Positions 20,045 through 31,805 of a stretch of 64,000 bases of DNA are shown here, piece after piece. A model generated the notes under the pieces. The model worked only from the letters and a program-made list of their open reading frames with translations, did no database searches and was not told where the DNA came from. Both the position numbers and the translations under genes were made by a program. The stretch covers positions 186,001 to 250,000 of the forward strand of contig JAADKB010000011.1 in NCBI GenBank assembly GCA_009982845.1. The letters run 5' to 3'. The DNA comes from Delphinella strobiligena. Its lineage: Eukaryota > Ascomycota > Dothideomycetes > Dothideales > Dothioraceae. The stretch's first letter is position 1, and each line of letters opens with the position of its first letter.

Positions 20045-20794
20045 GTGACAGACCGAGACACCTTTGTTGTGCCGCATACAGCGACTGCAAACATCAAGGA
20101 CGGAGGGACCAAGAGGTCTTGATCAGGAACCGGCATAATCTGCGGCTACCTCACATACAACCCAACCGAATTACCGCTTTCGCATAGATCTTTGTTACAC
20201 AGCGCAATCTCGGCCGATAACAAGGCATGGAAGAGCTTGGCACCCCAATTCCATCAATCCACAGTCAGAGCAGATGGGAATGCTCCTCGAAAAGTACACT
20301 CCAGAACAGGGTTCTGAATCCACGATATCATAGTGGCTATCGGCGTCATTTTCCCCAGTCCCTACTCCTGCTGTTGCGGCATCACAGTGCAAGAAGCGCT
20401 CGAGGAAGACAGCGACCTCAAAGGTTGCACGGAAAATTGGTGCGGCTTCCGCCTGTACTTGCAACACTGCCAGATAGGTTGGCTTTGATGTTTGGGCAGC
20501 CCCAGGAAGAAGGTCAAACCAAAGGTGACCCTTGCTCTGGCACACTCACGTTTCACCACCGCACATGAGCGGCGAAGAGACGAGGTTCCCAACATCATTT
20601 CGGGGAGCAGTAATGACGATGCGTACCTGAACAGTTCCGCAATTTGAGCTCTGACTTGAGGACATAAAACATATAGAGCCTTGGTGGTATAGGGGTTTTT
20701 GCGATGAGATGGTTGAATCGAAGGATCCCTTTCTCACGCAGGTTATCTCTCACCAAACGCCTTCATACTCTACCGCAAGCATCAGCATCCTACC

Positions 20795-21175
20795 ATGATG
20801 GCACAGAACCCCGGCCTGCACAATAATGAGATCTCCATGAGTGTTGGACGAGGTGAGGTCATGGAGAACACGTCTTGGAAAGGCTGTGGAAAATGCCCAA
20901 CATCACCAACCGCGTCAAACAGTGAGAGCATGGCCGAGATCGATTTCACCGACGAGCAGGAGGCTCACAAGGCTATTTGTCGGGACAAAGAGACTATAGA
21001 GGCAAGCTCCTGAGGAGAGTTGCCGAAGAAGACCGATGTCCTCACCGAGGCGAACATGCAATTGAAATTTGGTGACTCGTGTCCAGGACACGAAAAGGCA
21101 CGGATGCCAGGGACCATCAAGGAATTTAACGAGATGCTCGGAGGTTGCTTTAAGCTAGTCATCTGCAGGGCATAA
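20795..21175 (+). pseudogene. ORF interrupted by one in-frame stop
   Basis: From ATG at 20795 the frame gives 72 codons to a TGA at 21011. It then stays open in the same frame for another 53 codons (PKKTDVLTEANMQLKFG, GTIKEFNEMLGGCF) to a TAA at 21173. A single nonsense change (CGA to TGA is the simplest C-to-T route) would explain it. The protein is hydrophilic with no domain I know. Confidence 0.35.
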
Positions 21176-21510
21176 GGGCATTAAGCATTAACGCCGAAAT
21201 GCGGGGAAGTAAACATATAACCGTATGCACCTTCTCTTGACCTCATGAATATATATCGACAAACAATCTTTATTTCCCCTGCATTGAACTGTCCTCTCAC
21301 GCGATTGAAGACCTATCACTTGACCAATTGTATCCTACATGATTACGCGCATACTCAGTTACACCCAGCCTCGAAAGTGCATATACAATACTGTTCCTTG
21401 AGTCTTCACGCTGCCGCCCAAAAGATATCCAACATCAGCCGCAGAAATCCAAAAGACCTCGGACCCAACGACAAACCGTGGTATCCTGAACCAAACCCCT
21501 AACCGTCAAA

Positions 21511-22159
21511 ATGACCACGAACAATCCATTCAACGTCTCCACATCCGCCTCAACAGCCCAAGATCCAGACCCAACCCAACCAACCATAACCCACGCAACC
21601 AAAGAAGGTACGCACAGCTCTCCCACCCCCCCTTCCACCACTAACCCCCACAGACGTCCCAACAATCCTCTCTATGATCCACGAACTAGCCGCCTACGAA
21701 CACGCCACCCCCTCAGTCCTCGCAACCGAGTCCACCCTCCTCTCCACCCTCTCCTTCGCGCCCTCCCCCGGCCAAGCTCCCACACCCCCCGGCTACGCCA
21801 AAACCCTCCTCCTCCGCACGCCCCTCTCCGAAGGCGCGCAAATAGCAGGCATGGCCCTCTACTTCAACAACTACAGCACCTGGCGCGCAGCGCCGGGCAT
21901 CTACCTCGAGGACCTGTTTGTGCGAGAAAACTACCGCAACCGCGGATACGGGAAATTGCTTATCCGCGCGCTGGCGGTCGAGTGTAAGCGGATTGGGGGG
22001 CAGAGGGTGGAGTGGACTTGTTTGAGGTGGAATGAGGGGAGTTTGGCTTTTTATCGGAGTTTGGGGGCCGTGCAGATGCAGGAGTGGGTTACGCTTAGGG
22101 TTGATGGGGAGGTTTTGGAGGGGATGAGTAGGGATGCTGTTAGAGTTGCTAATGTTTAG
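21511..22159 (+). CDS. GNAT-family N-acetyltransferase (SSAT-like), two exons
   Basis: Exons 21511-21607 and 21654-22159 flank a 46-nt intron (GTACGC...CTAAC...CACAG) and give 200 residues. The GNAT acetyl-CoA site is clear: IYLEDLFVRENYRNRGYGKL carries the R-x-x-G-x-G pyrophosphate loop (Arg127 to Gly132). The preceding strand MALYFNNYSTWRAAPG and the following RVEWTCLRWNEGSLAFYRSL match the spermidine/spermine or thialysine acetyltransferase (SSAT) subgroup, which acetylates primary amines of small molecules. The substrate is inferred from those blocks only. The first 32 residues are Thr/Pro-rich and likely disordered. Codon use is strikingly C-ending in the first half and G/T-ending in the last third. 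Confidence 0.88.
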
Positions 22160-22481
22160 TGGTGCGGGGAAGATGATGGAGGGGGAGGGCGTGGGGTTTT
22201 GGCTTATGACTGCGTGGATGGAATGGATGCTGTGATGCGTTGCGTTATGATGTGTTGACCCCTAGATGATGAGAAGACTACACAATCGGATGGATTCTCT
22301 AGTAAAAAGCAAATCTCCCGAGTCAAGACGATTGGAATTCCTTTGTAGTAGCACGGAAGCTCTTGTATAAGTACAGAATCCTTAAAGGTTCAAAAGGAGA
22401 CGAGAGAGCCACCTGTAAGTCTCCTGCTTCGACAGAAGTGTAAATTTTCTTCCCGACTACCTTGGCTTTTAGTACAAGAGC
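22160..22481. other. Intergenic, no gene supported
   Basis: This is the 3' flank of the acetyltransferase and the terminator side of the second 5S gene. I see no further structure. Confidence 0.4.
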
Positions 22482-22486
22482 AAAAA
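22482..22486 (-). terminator. RNA polymerase III terminator of 5S copy 2
   Basis: Five A on the plus strand (TTTTT on the transcribed orientation) lie 10-14 nt beyond the 3' end of the 5S gene; TTTT also occurs slightly nearer. Confidence 0.55.
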
Positions 22487-22495
22487 GTAAAACAA

Positions 22496-22614
22496 ACGTA
22501 CAGCAGCTGGTATTCCCACGTGGTCACCCACCGTAGTACTAATCAGCCGGTCAACTGCTTGTGTCTGGCAGAGCGGACGGGATGCCCAATTCTCAGCTGC
22601 CTGTGGCCGTACGT
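22496..22614 (-). rRNA. 5S ribosomal RNA gene (copy 2)
   Basis: The 119-nt minus-strand sequence matches copy 1 at 3431-3549 except for five transitions in the first half (for example CCACAGG here, CCATAGG there; ACACAAG here, ATATAAG there). Four of the five sites in copy 1 are T or A where this copy has C or G. The 5' end of this gene abuts the truncated LINE that begins the transposon block. The other frames that read through it are spurious. Confidence 0.93.
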
Positions 22615-25530
22615 GAAAATATGGCTGTTTACACGTGAATATCAAGCTTGAATGCAAATAAGGCAGTACAAGTGGACCAACAGAACAGCTCAAACAAGAA
22701 CTCTCCTACGTAACAAAGCCCATACAAAGCACCGGGTATAGACGGTATCCCAAACATCGCATGGAAACGCCTATGGACCATCCTGAGTGACCAAGTCACC
22801 AACATCTTCAACGCGTCATACCAATTGGGATACATACCAACTGCATAGAAAACAGCACGAATCTTGCTATTACAAAAGCCAGGAAAACTAGACTACTGAG
22901 TGGCAAAAGCATATTGCCCTATCTCTTTTCTAGCTACTCTGAGCAAACTGATGGAACTTATACTAGCGAGAAGAATGTCGTATTGGGCTAAGACGTTCAA
23001 TCTCCTTCTAGAAACACAATTTGGCATTAGGCTAAGATGCTTATACAACTAAGCGCTGCTCCTCTTAATAGAGAAAATCTTTAAAGCATAGCAATAAAAG
23101 AAAATCCTTTCCCTTATCAGTTTTGATATAAAAGGAGCGTATAATAGCGTCCCTTAGTAGGTGCTTATAAGTCGGCTATACGTAGAGGGGATCCTAACTT
23201 ATATAGTGGCATAGGTTAATTCCTTCTATATAGATTAATTAGCAATAATATTAATTAATAGCATAAAATTAAGCAGAGTCACATTTACAGAATCCGGCCT
23301 TCTATAAGGATCAACGCTGGCTCCTATTCTATATATCTTTTTTAACGTATTTCTAATAAAGGAAAAGATTAATAGGAAATAAGGTAATATAGGGTTTATA
23401 AATAACTATACCTAATAGGCTATCTCAGAATTAGTAAAGAGAAATATATTAATACTTAATAATAAAGTTATTTTAAAGACCCTCTAATAGGCAAAAGACA
23501 ATAGCGCTATATTTAAAAGCAATAAAACAATTCTTATATATTTTATATAAAATTATAGGAAAATTAGCAATTCTAACTCCCTATTAAGAGTAGGTAACTA
23601 CATTGTTAAACCTTCTATAAAAGAAAGAATCCTAGGAGTTATCTTTAATACTAAGCTAAGGTTTAAGAACTACCTAGCTAAAGTTAAAACAAGGGGGTAG
23701 AGAAGTGCTAGCTAATTTAAATGCTTCTTCTATATTAGCCTATAATTAGTAAAATAGCTATATTAAGCTATAATAGCTTTTAAAATAGACTATATAGCTA
23801 TAGTATAATATTCCAAGTCCCTAGAAGGAAAGATTGATAATAGTATAGCAAAGATCCTTAATCCTATATAGAAAATAGGAGCTTAAGTAATTGTCAAATA
23901 CTTCTATATAAACTTAGTTAAAGCATTTAGCGCTAAAGCTTTATTCTATCTCTTATACATTTAATTAAAATTGAAAATTAGCAAATTCTAAATAGGACTT
24001 TATATATTATTAAAAACCAATCTATTAAAGAAATAGCTTAGAAAACTAGCTAAGAAGCTTAAAGCAAAATTGTTCACTTTCCTCCTTTATAATATAGAAA
24101 CACAGTTAGGAAAGACTGGAATAGGAATAGAAATCATTCTAGCATAGGTGGCCCTATTATAGAAAATAACTATTATTAATAGAGAACCTAACTAATATAA
24201 TTTAAATAAGGCGTATAGAGAATATATTAAAACAAAAAACTAACATATAAACGTCTTTGCTAATAGCTTAGTAACTAATAGCTAAGCAGGAGTTAGAGTA
24301 GCAGTATATTCTAAAAAGTCTATATTACTATCTACCTATTTTTGAAAAATCAAATTAGGAGGCAGCATTAATAATACAACAATAGAGCTAATAGCTATTA
24401 AATAAGTAGTAACCTTAGCAGGGATTATATTAGAAACATTAATAAGTTAGGAAAAGCTAATTCCCTAAATAGCAATATAGTTAAATAGCTAAACAGCTAT
24501 TTATATAATCAATTATTAAATAAGCTAAAGCGGAGCAGCTATAGTATAAAGCATACTATATATAATAAGAAAATACGCAACCCTTAAAGAATATTTAGTT
24601 ATTTAATGGATTCTAAAGAAGTTTATAGTTATAGGATACATAGAGGCTAACTAACTAGCTAAATAGGTAACAAGCTGTATAAAGTTAAGCATAAGTAAAA
24701 TAATCCTAGATAATATAATATAAGTTTGGAACACCCTTTAGAACAAAATTCTAGCTAAGGAATAATAAAGACTCTGAAAAGCAGGTAGAAGCCTTTACGT
24801 AATAGACAGCGCTATTCTAAGTAAATATATAGCGTTGCTTTATAATATAATAAATAAGAAAGAGGCCTCTATCCTTTTATAGCTCTAAATAAGGCATGCT
24901 TATTTAAACAAATTCCTAATAGTAATTAACGTTATAAACTTAAGCTAATATAAATATAAATAAGGAAAGGAGATAATCTAATATTTTATGCTATTATGCC
25001 CTAAATACAATATCTAAAAACGCAAATTAGTAAAAGCATTAAAATACAAGTTTAGCAATATTTTATAAATGCTAAAAGAGTATAACCCTTATATAATAGC
25101 AGGGCAGCTATATAGAAACAGACTAGCGGATTAATAGAAAGCGGATATAAAAACAGTTTAGGCAATTATTAGATATATAATAAATACTAAAAAACTAGAC
25201 TTTGTAAAAGAATATAGAAAGCGGGAAAACAAAACTGAGAGGGACAACTAGGAGGGTGAAACAGGAGACAATGGAGAGGAGTTGGAAAACAAAGACAAGG
25301 CTAAAAAAAAAATATACTATATATATATAGGATAAGGCAAACGCTAAAGAACACTTAGACAAAATAAGGGGTATAGATACCCTAACAAATGGAGCTGCAG
25401 AATGAGACATAGACCCTATATATAGAATTGTAATTTAGTCAGCAATACATAGTAGTTGCTTATGCTTCCAGTAGCAAGCGCATAGCATATAAAATAATCA
25501 ATCAATCAATTAATCCTATGTAATATTAGG
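22615..25530 (+). mobile_element. LINE retrotransposon copy 1, 5'-truncated, RIP-damaged (RT and RNase H)
   Basis: The plus strand encodes, through many stops, a LINE reverse transcriptase: KAPGIDGIPNIAWKRLW near 22726, then LISFDIKGAYNSV, and the catalytic F-x-D-D site now read as FINN near 23393, with both aspartates changed to Asn. Downstream is an RNase H-like region and a 3' end with AATC repeats, then CCTATGTAATATT. The endonuclease and gag parts are missing. Nearly all stops fit CAA/CAG/CGA to TAA/TAG/TGA or TGG to TAG. The first 250 bases are little mutated. The exact 5' junction lies between 22615 and 22726. Domain order and knuckle-bearing gag in sister copies suggest a fungal Tad/I-type element. 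Confidence 0.85.
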
Positions 25531-25689
25531 GGAAAGATCAATAACAGCACAGCCAAGATTCTTAATCCTATACAAAGGATAAGAGCCTAAGCAGTTGTCA
25601 AATGTTTCTATACAACCTCAATTAAAGCGTCCAGTGCTGAAGCTTTGCTTGCCCTCCTGCACATTTAGGAGGAATAACTATTGCAAACA
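25531..25689 (+). mobile_element. Orphan LINE fragment between two LINE copies
   Basis: This segment (GATCAATAACAGCACAGCC to GCCCTCCTGCACATTTAGG) aligns with the sequence downstream of the reverse transcriptase of copy 1 (about 23830-23990). It lies between the 3' tail of copy 1 and the 5' end of copy 2. It is less mutated than copy 1. Confidence 0.6.
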
Positions 25690-27580
25690 ACATCGATATT
25701 TTTTATCGATATTCATTATTTTATTAACAGTTTTATCTATAAGCCAACTCGACAAATTGGACTATCCAACTCCTGTCAATTTTAGTTAAGGGAAAGGGTG
25801 CTACCTAACTATCCTAGCAATGCTGTTGCTATAATTATACTAGCGTTATCCCTAAAGGGATTAATTACTGCTATAGCAGCTTAAAAAAAAGCTAGAAGTA
25901 TTAAATAAGGTAATAAAGAGCTGATTCAGCCTATTTACTCTTTTAGTCTAAGTAATAATACTGTTTTTATTAAAGATATAATGAAATATCTTATTAAAAG
26001 AGTAATAAACGCTTAGAATAGCAAATTTAATAAACTGCTTAGGCAATTTAAAACTTAGAACAAGACTTTCTAAAAACAGACTAAGGTTCTCTATTAGGAG
26101 AATACTGCTTTAATAGCGTTATTTAATATTATTATAAAAAAACTTAATGCTGCTAAAATAAAGCTTAACATTATAGAAATAAGACTTCAATATATGCTTA
26201 TAAGAATTAAGAAGCTTAAAAAGGAATTTAAAATAATAAATACTAAATTAGCAGATTTAAAAGCTGATATTAAAGTCTTTAATATAAAGATTAGAACTAT
26301 TAGCTCTAATATTAACAAAGGAAGAACAGTCCTTTTAACCTTTAAACAATTAAGCCTATTATCCCTAGCTAACCCTAATATAGCAGCATCACTATTAACC
26401 TTATATGCCTTTATAGCATTGAGATTAGTTAATCCATTATTATTAGCTATCTAACCTTATATAAGTAAGGGAATGCTATTAACCCTACTGACTTCCCTAA
26501 AGAAGCTATAACAACTCCTAAGTATTATAATCGATATTAGCTGGATGCTAGCTGAATAACGTAAGCTGGCAATAAATAGCGGAGCTATAATAAAGAGAAT
26601 TAAGGAAACAATTACATTCTAGCTATTAGTATATATAATTATTATTAAAGGAATTCAAATAAAAGCAAGATCTATAAGGGTCATTACCTAAAACAAAAAA
26701 GACGTAGCACAATTGCAATTAAATAATAGATAGGTTTATTAAATATTCAATATAGCCCAAACTTACAAAAAGGATTATTTCCTAATTAAAGTTAATAATG
26801 CATTTAGAGCAGCAGTTTTAATACTAGGCATTAGAACAATTCATTTAGAATTCTTAGCAGCATTTACAGCTAAGAACAAGTTTATAAATACTATTAAGGC
26901 ATTCTAGCTATCTAAAGGGGAAAAGCCAGCTGGATCTATAGTAGTCTACCTAGCTACAGCTAAAGATGCTTAACAAGCCCTTACTGAACAATAGGTTAAG
27001 ATTAATGGAAATATAGCGTAGATTAGCAAATATAAAAGGTATTAACGCCCTTAGAGATACTACAACTGTAATAAATACAGCTACTATTAGGCTAGATACA
27101 GCTAACTAATAAAATGTAGCAAATATATAGAGAACTACAAAATTAATAATTATAAGGCTATAGCCTCTAAATATGCAGTATATAGCAGGCTACATACTGC
27201 TATAAATGCAGGATGCTCTATATACTGTAACAAGATTAACAGAATCTAAGGAGGAAGATAACACACTAGCTAGGCTATTTGCAATAAAGACACAGAATAG
27301 CAAACTATTAATAGCTAATAATCTAAATAGGAAGTCACTATAAGCGATATATAATAGGAAACACTAGTTTCCTATTAATAAACGTAAATAGACAATCCCT
27401 AGTCCAGCTTAGCCTTCTTAACAATTAATCTATTAATCACTTTATAGTAATTATAGTTATTAAACTAAGTATTACTAATATTAATAGCAAGCTATACATT
27501 TCCTAATATTAGTGCTAGACTATTGTAACGCTATCTATCTAATAGGAGGGACTAATACACTATGTGTTCTAGTTACTATT
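25690..27580 (+). mobile_element. LINE copy 2, 5' part (5' UTR and gag), RIP-damaged
   Basis: It starts with ACATCGATATTTTTTATCG, the same 5' end as copy 3 at 58820. The gag coiled coil (26194-26454, KAD.IKVFNIKIRTI) parallels that of copy 3, and a Cys/His-rich region at about 27040-27240 matches its zinc knuckles, now damaged. The copy is cut at 27580 by an LTR element and resumes at 33663. Confidence 0.8.
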
Positions 27581-27937
27581 TGTTACATCTTGAGGTAGGA
27601 CAAAAGTTGCAGTTGGTTGGCAAAGCAGGGGCTTGTTCTAAAAGAGCAGTTCAAGGCAGGTATAAGATTGCTAATATGAGTTAACTATAAACTGACTAAC
27701 TACTAGAAGATATAGGAAACTATATACTTATAGAATTTGTAGGTAATCACTAGGATCACTAGTAACTAAGTGATTAATCATTTGGATCACTTATAAGCAA
27801 GTAAGCATAGTAATATAAACATATCTATATTTGCATTAATTAGTTATTCTAATATATAGGTAAACACTTAGTAGTTTGCTTTCTATAATTACTTACTAAG
27901 CAAGTGATTTAAAGTTCTAATTCTTTAGGTTTTAACA
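27581..27937 (-). repeat. 3' LTR of the gypsy element
   Basis: 357 bp, paired with 33306-33662; the two differ almost only by transitions. This copy is more AT-shifted than the other. Confidence 0.88.
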
Positions 27938-27955
27938 CTATCCCCTTTTTATTAG
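27938..27955 (-). other. Polypurine tract of the gypsy element
   Basis: Read on the minus strand, AATAAAAAGGGGATAG ends exactly at the 3' LTR. It is the expected primer site for plus-strand DNA synthesis and confirms the minus orientation. Confidence 0.65.
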
Positions 27956-28635
27956 TTAACATCTGCATTAAGCTCTACTAGCATTGTAACAGTTTCTATT
28001 ATAAGGTAAATGATTCCCTATAGGTATCTTATTAAAAATGACTTTTTCTGCTTCTAAGAATTGTTTTAGACTTGCTACTGAAATTCAACATTCTGGTTAA
28101 CTTTCTGAAATTCCTTATAATTATTGTTTCTTTACTGGTTATAACTGTGTTGTTATAGAAGGAGCTTCTTAACTTTGTTATTCCAAATATATTTGCTTAA
28201 GTTGGGCATATATAAATCTTACTTAGGCTTTGCTAAATTGTATTTATAAAGAGTACTAGAAGAAGGTAGATAATAATAAGAATAAGCTATATTGTTTACT
28301 TGCTTATCTAATACGTAATAAGAAGATTTTACATTAGGTAGAGATTTAGGCAAAGAAGAAGGCAGTTTGTCTAATAAACAAAATGGAGGCCTCTAATAAG
28401 TTGGAGCTAAATAAGGATTGTCCTACTACTAATGCTATTATAAGCCTTTCTCCTGCTATATAGAGTACTCTTGACTTTATTAACAACTCTATTAGCCTTT
28501 ACTCTGCTAAAGTTGCCTCTTCTTCCTCTAATGCTAGCATTAGTACTATACTAACAACTTTGGGCTAAGGTTGTTTTCTGGTTCCTAGGTATTTTCTGAT
28601 TCTAGGTAGCCTTCCTATTTAATTAAGTAGTATAG

Positions 28636-29420
28636 CTAACTATCAATTAGTTCCTTATTGATTATCTTTTCAATATTGTATTTAGGTAACTGGCTTTCTA
28701 GTTCCAATTTAGGGGTTATTAGGGTAGCGTTATTTAATGCCTGTTCCAATAGGGATATATGGAATACTAGGTGGATTTTCATAGAAGCTAGTAGCTTCAG
28801 TTTGTATGTTGTTTTGCTTATAACTTTCAAAATCTTAAATAGGCCAAGTTTTATATAATCCAGTTTTGAATTTAGGCGTTTTATTTTCAAATTTTGTTAT
28901 AGTAAATAGACTAGGTCCCCCTCTTAAAAGGCTGGTCCCTTAGACCTTTTATAATTATAGTATATTGCTAAACAGGTATTAATAAACTTAAAGTTATATG
29001 CTAAATTATAATAAAGTGTTTTCAAATTTTCCATATTTACTTCTGCTTTTTAGATAATAGTAACAATGTTTAAAGGTGCTCTAGTAGCTACAGGTTCTTT
29101 GCCAAAGTTAGCAAAGAAGAATGAATAACTAGTTGCTAATTTGCTGCTATTATAGGCAAACTGTGCTAATAGCAAAAGCTCTACCTAGTTGTCTTATTAA
29201 TAGTTAATGTAATAATGTAAGTATTGCTCTAGGGTTTAGTTAATTCTCTTAGTTTAGCTGTTTGTTTATAGGTGGTACAAAGTAGACAGCTTGTGTTTAA
29301 TACTAAGCTGGTCCATTAAGGATCTCTAGAAATGAGAAATAAAGAGCTTGTCTCTATTAGAGATGATTTTTTTAGACATACTGTAATTTGCTAGAATCAC
29401 TTAGATAAAGGTATAGGCTA
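28636..29420 (-). pseudogene. Gypsy integrase, catalytic core and C-terminal tail
   Basis: The minus strand reads SNRDKLFISHF and QLSIKHKLST near 29310-29380. Here the first Asp of the conserved S-D-R-D block is Asn. Further on, TNS.TKRIN.TLEQY near 29225-29280 has Lys where the third catalytic acid, Glu, is expected. The tail at 28636-28890 is the VFHxSLLE-type segment that precedes a chromodomain in fungal gypsy elements. Confidence 0.8.
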
Positions 29421-30499
29421 ACTGTTCAGCTGTTAAGGCTTCTAGGTACAGAGTGAAGTAAGCATACTTTGTAAGTCTATTAATGATAACTAGTATGCTG
29501 TTGAAGGTTATCCTAGTCAAGGGGTCCTTAGAAGCAGGTAGTTTCACAATAAAATTGAATGTAATGGATTGCTAGGCTCTATTTAGTAGTTTAGGTAATT
29601 ACAATAAGCTGTAAAATGTATATTATGCAGCCTTAGTATATTAGCATATATTACAGTTGTTCACTTAGCGCTTTACTAATTTCCTCATTCTAAGGAAATA
29701 GTAGGTTCTTAATATACGCTTAAGTGTTTTGTCAATCCCTTAATGTCCTTGCATAGGTTTATTATAGTGTTCTTAGAAGATTAATTGTTATAGTGGATTT
29801 GGTATATATACTAATCCCTAATACAAGACTAATCCTTAGGCTTGTTTGCTAAGTTGTGGATACTGCTCTGGATGCTCTTTCTATATCTGGATCATACTGT
29901 TACCTATATAGGCTAATAGTATTTGGTTTTCTTAGATATTATCTTAGATAGTTAGGATTGCTGCTAGGGTTGCTAAGTGATTATAAACTAATAAATCACC
30001 CTCTGCTTAAAAAACAGTATTCACTTGTAGTTTCACGTCTTTAGCGTGATTGGATCTCTAGCTAAATGCGTTAGCTTTAGTATTATTATTGCCTTTTTAA
30101 TAAGAGATTTTGAAATTATATGCTAAAAGGAGTTTAGACTACTGAACTTGTTGCTTATTCAGTTGCTTTATAATAGTGAAGTATAGTAGATTCTTATAAT
30201 CTGTGTAGACTTTAATAGGGTACTTAGATCCTTCTAAGTATACTTGCCATTTTTAAAATATAGAAACTATAGCTAATAGTTCTTTATTGTGAATCTTATA
30301 ATTAAGTTTAGTAGGTATCATCTTTTAAAAATAGAACGCAATAGGTCTTAATTTGCTATTCTTGTTAAGTTAACTTATATATATATTAATAGTATAGTCT
30401 GAAGTATTAGTTTCTAACACAATCTGCTTTTCAGAATTGAAAGTTACTAGGATTAGAGCAGTGGTAAATCTCGTTTTAAGTTCCTAAAAGGCTGTCTTA

Positions 30500-31450
30500 G
30501 CTTTTCCTCCCTATATAAAGGTTTCTCCTTTTTACATTATAGCTATTAAGGGTGCTGTAATCCTTAAATATCCTTCTATAAATTGTTAATAAAAGTTAGC
30601 AAAGCTAAGAAAGGATTGTAGCTCTTTAACTAAGGCAGGCTGCAGCTATTTAAGTACTGCTTTTACTTTTGACTTATCTATTTAGATTCCCTTATTTGAG
30701 ATAATGAATCCTAAGAACTTAATATAGTGTTTATAAAATTCGCATTTTTTAATTTTCACTAGGAGTTGAGCTTCTTTAAGCTTTCTAAGTATTTTTCGAA
30801 TATGCTCTATATGTTCCTTCAAAGTGTTAGAGTAGATCAGGATGTTGTCCAGATAAGCAACTGTAAACTGATTGAGATATTCTCTAAGTATATTGTTTAC
30901 TAATGCCTAAAAGGTGGCAAAAGCATTAATAAGGCTAAAAGACATAATTAAATATTTAAAATGTCTATATTATATATAAAATATAGTCTTCCATTCTTTA
31001 CTGGCTTTTATTCTAATAAGGTTGTATGCTCTCTATAGGTCAAGCGTAGTGAACCATTTTGCTTTACAAATACAGTTATGTAGCTCTGAGATTAAGAATA
31101 AGGCATACTAATTTTTAACAGTGATATTGTTTAACTGCCAATAATTAATGTAAAGGTAGAGGCTTCTGTCTTTCTTTAGAACAAACAGGATTAGGTAACC
31201 TATAAATGAAGTTGAGGGTTGGATAAACCCTTTTTTCAGGTTGTCTGCTAAGTATTCTTAAAGTGACTTCAACTCTTTCTTAAATAGAGAATAGATTGGT
31301 CTATAGGTAGGCTTCTTACCTTATTCTAATAGTATCTTATAGTCCTATAGTTTATATAAGGGTAACGCTTGCTTAGGTTCTCCTTCTTTAAAGAGTTTAC
31401 TGAATTGTTTATATTCTAGAGGATAGTTGCTAGTGGTTACAACTGCTAGT
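30500..31450 (-). pseudogene. Gypsy reverse transcriptase, catalytic site mutated
   Basis: Around 30830-30880 the minus strand reads FTVAYLDNILIYSN. Active elements have YLDD, so the second aspartate is Asn through one G-to-A change. Downstream it reads the usual HIEHIRKILRKL and FYKHYIKFLGFIIS segments. Multiple stops interrupt the frame. Confidence 0.8.
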
Positions 31451-31739
31451 GTTTCTTTAACTAGTTGTACCTAGGAGAGTACCTTTATACATTTACAATA
31501 TGGAAATGTTAAGGCGCATTGAGTCCAATTGACATCTAGGTTGTGCTTTATAAGCTAGAGCATGCCTATAATTAGGTTATAGTCAATATTCACTATATTT
31601 AATATAATATATTCTTAATGTTAATCAATACATAGTCAATCTAGGTGAACTTCATTTTGGATCCATCTGTTATCCTGTATTACAGGTGTCTTATCTACTA
31701 AGGTTAGGAGGTAGGGTTTCCATTTTAGTTCTATAATGA

Positions 31740-31805
31740 GGTGCTATCTCTCTATGTATTGTTAGGATATGTAGTTTCCAGTAGCTCCAGAGTTAACCAT
31801 AACTT
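31740..31805 (-). pseudogene. Gypsy retropepsin, active-site Asp changed to Asn
   Basis: The minus strand reads VMVNSGATGNYIS. The retropepsin signature is D-S/T-G, so the catalytic Asp has become Asn by a G-to-A change. Confidence 0.75.

Larger units (their letters stand above)
17655..21510. other. 3.9-kb stretch of scattered, broken open frames
   Basis: Protein-like pieces occur (17855-17945, reading GKTTEIILSTEKKNKLGSGG before a GTAATA donor; 18953-19150; 19508-20044; 20795-21175), but they do not assemble into one gene by splice sites I can defend. A near-repeat, CCACAG(G/T)CAGAGCAGA(C/T)GGGAA, occurs at about 18918 and 20261. The region looks like one or more decayed genes with little visible RIP. 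Confidence 0.4.

Noticed and set aside
25690..25712. CRISPR-like or hairpin array at the LINE 5' end (ATCGAT...ATCGAT)
   Set aside because: It is a short inverted repeat in the LINE leader, not a repeat-spacer array.
28658..28858. Plus-strand frame inside the gypsy integrase tail
   Set aside because: It is the complement of the minus-strand integrase, which matches the family.
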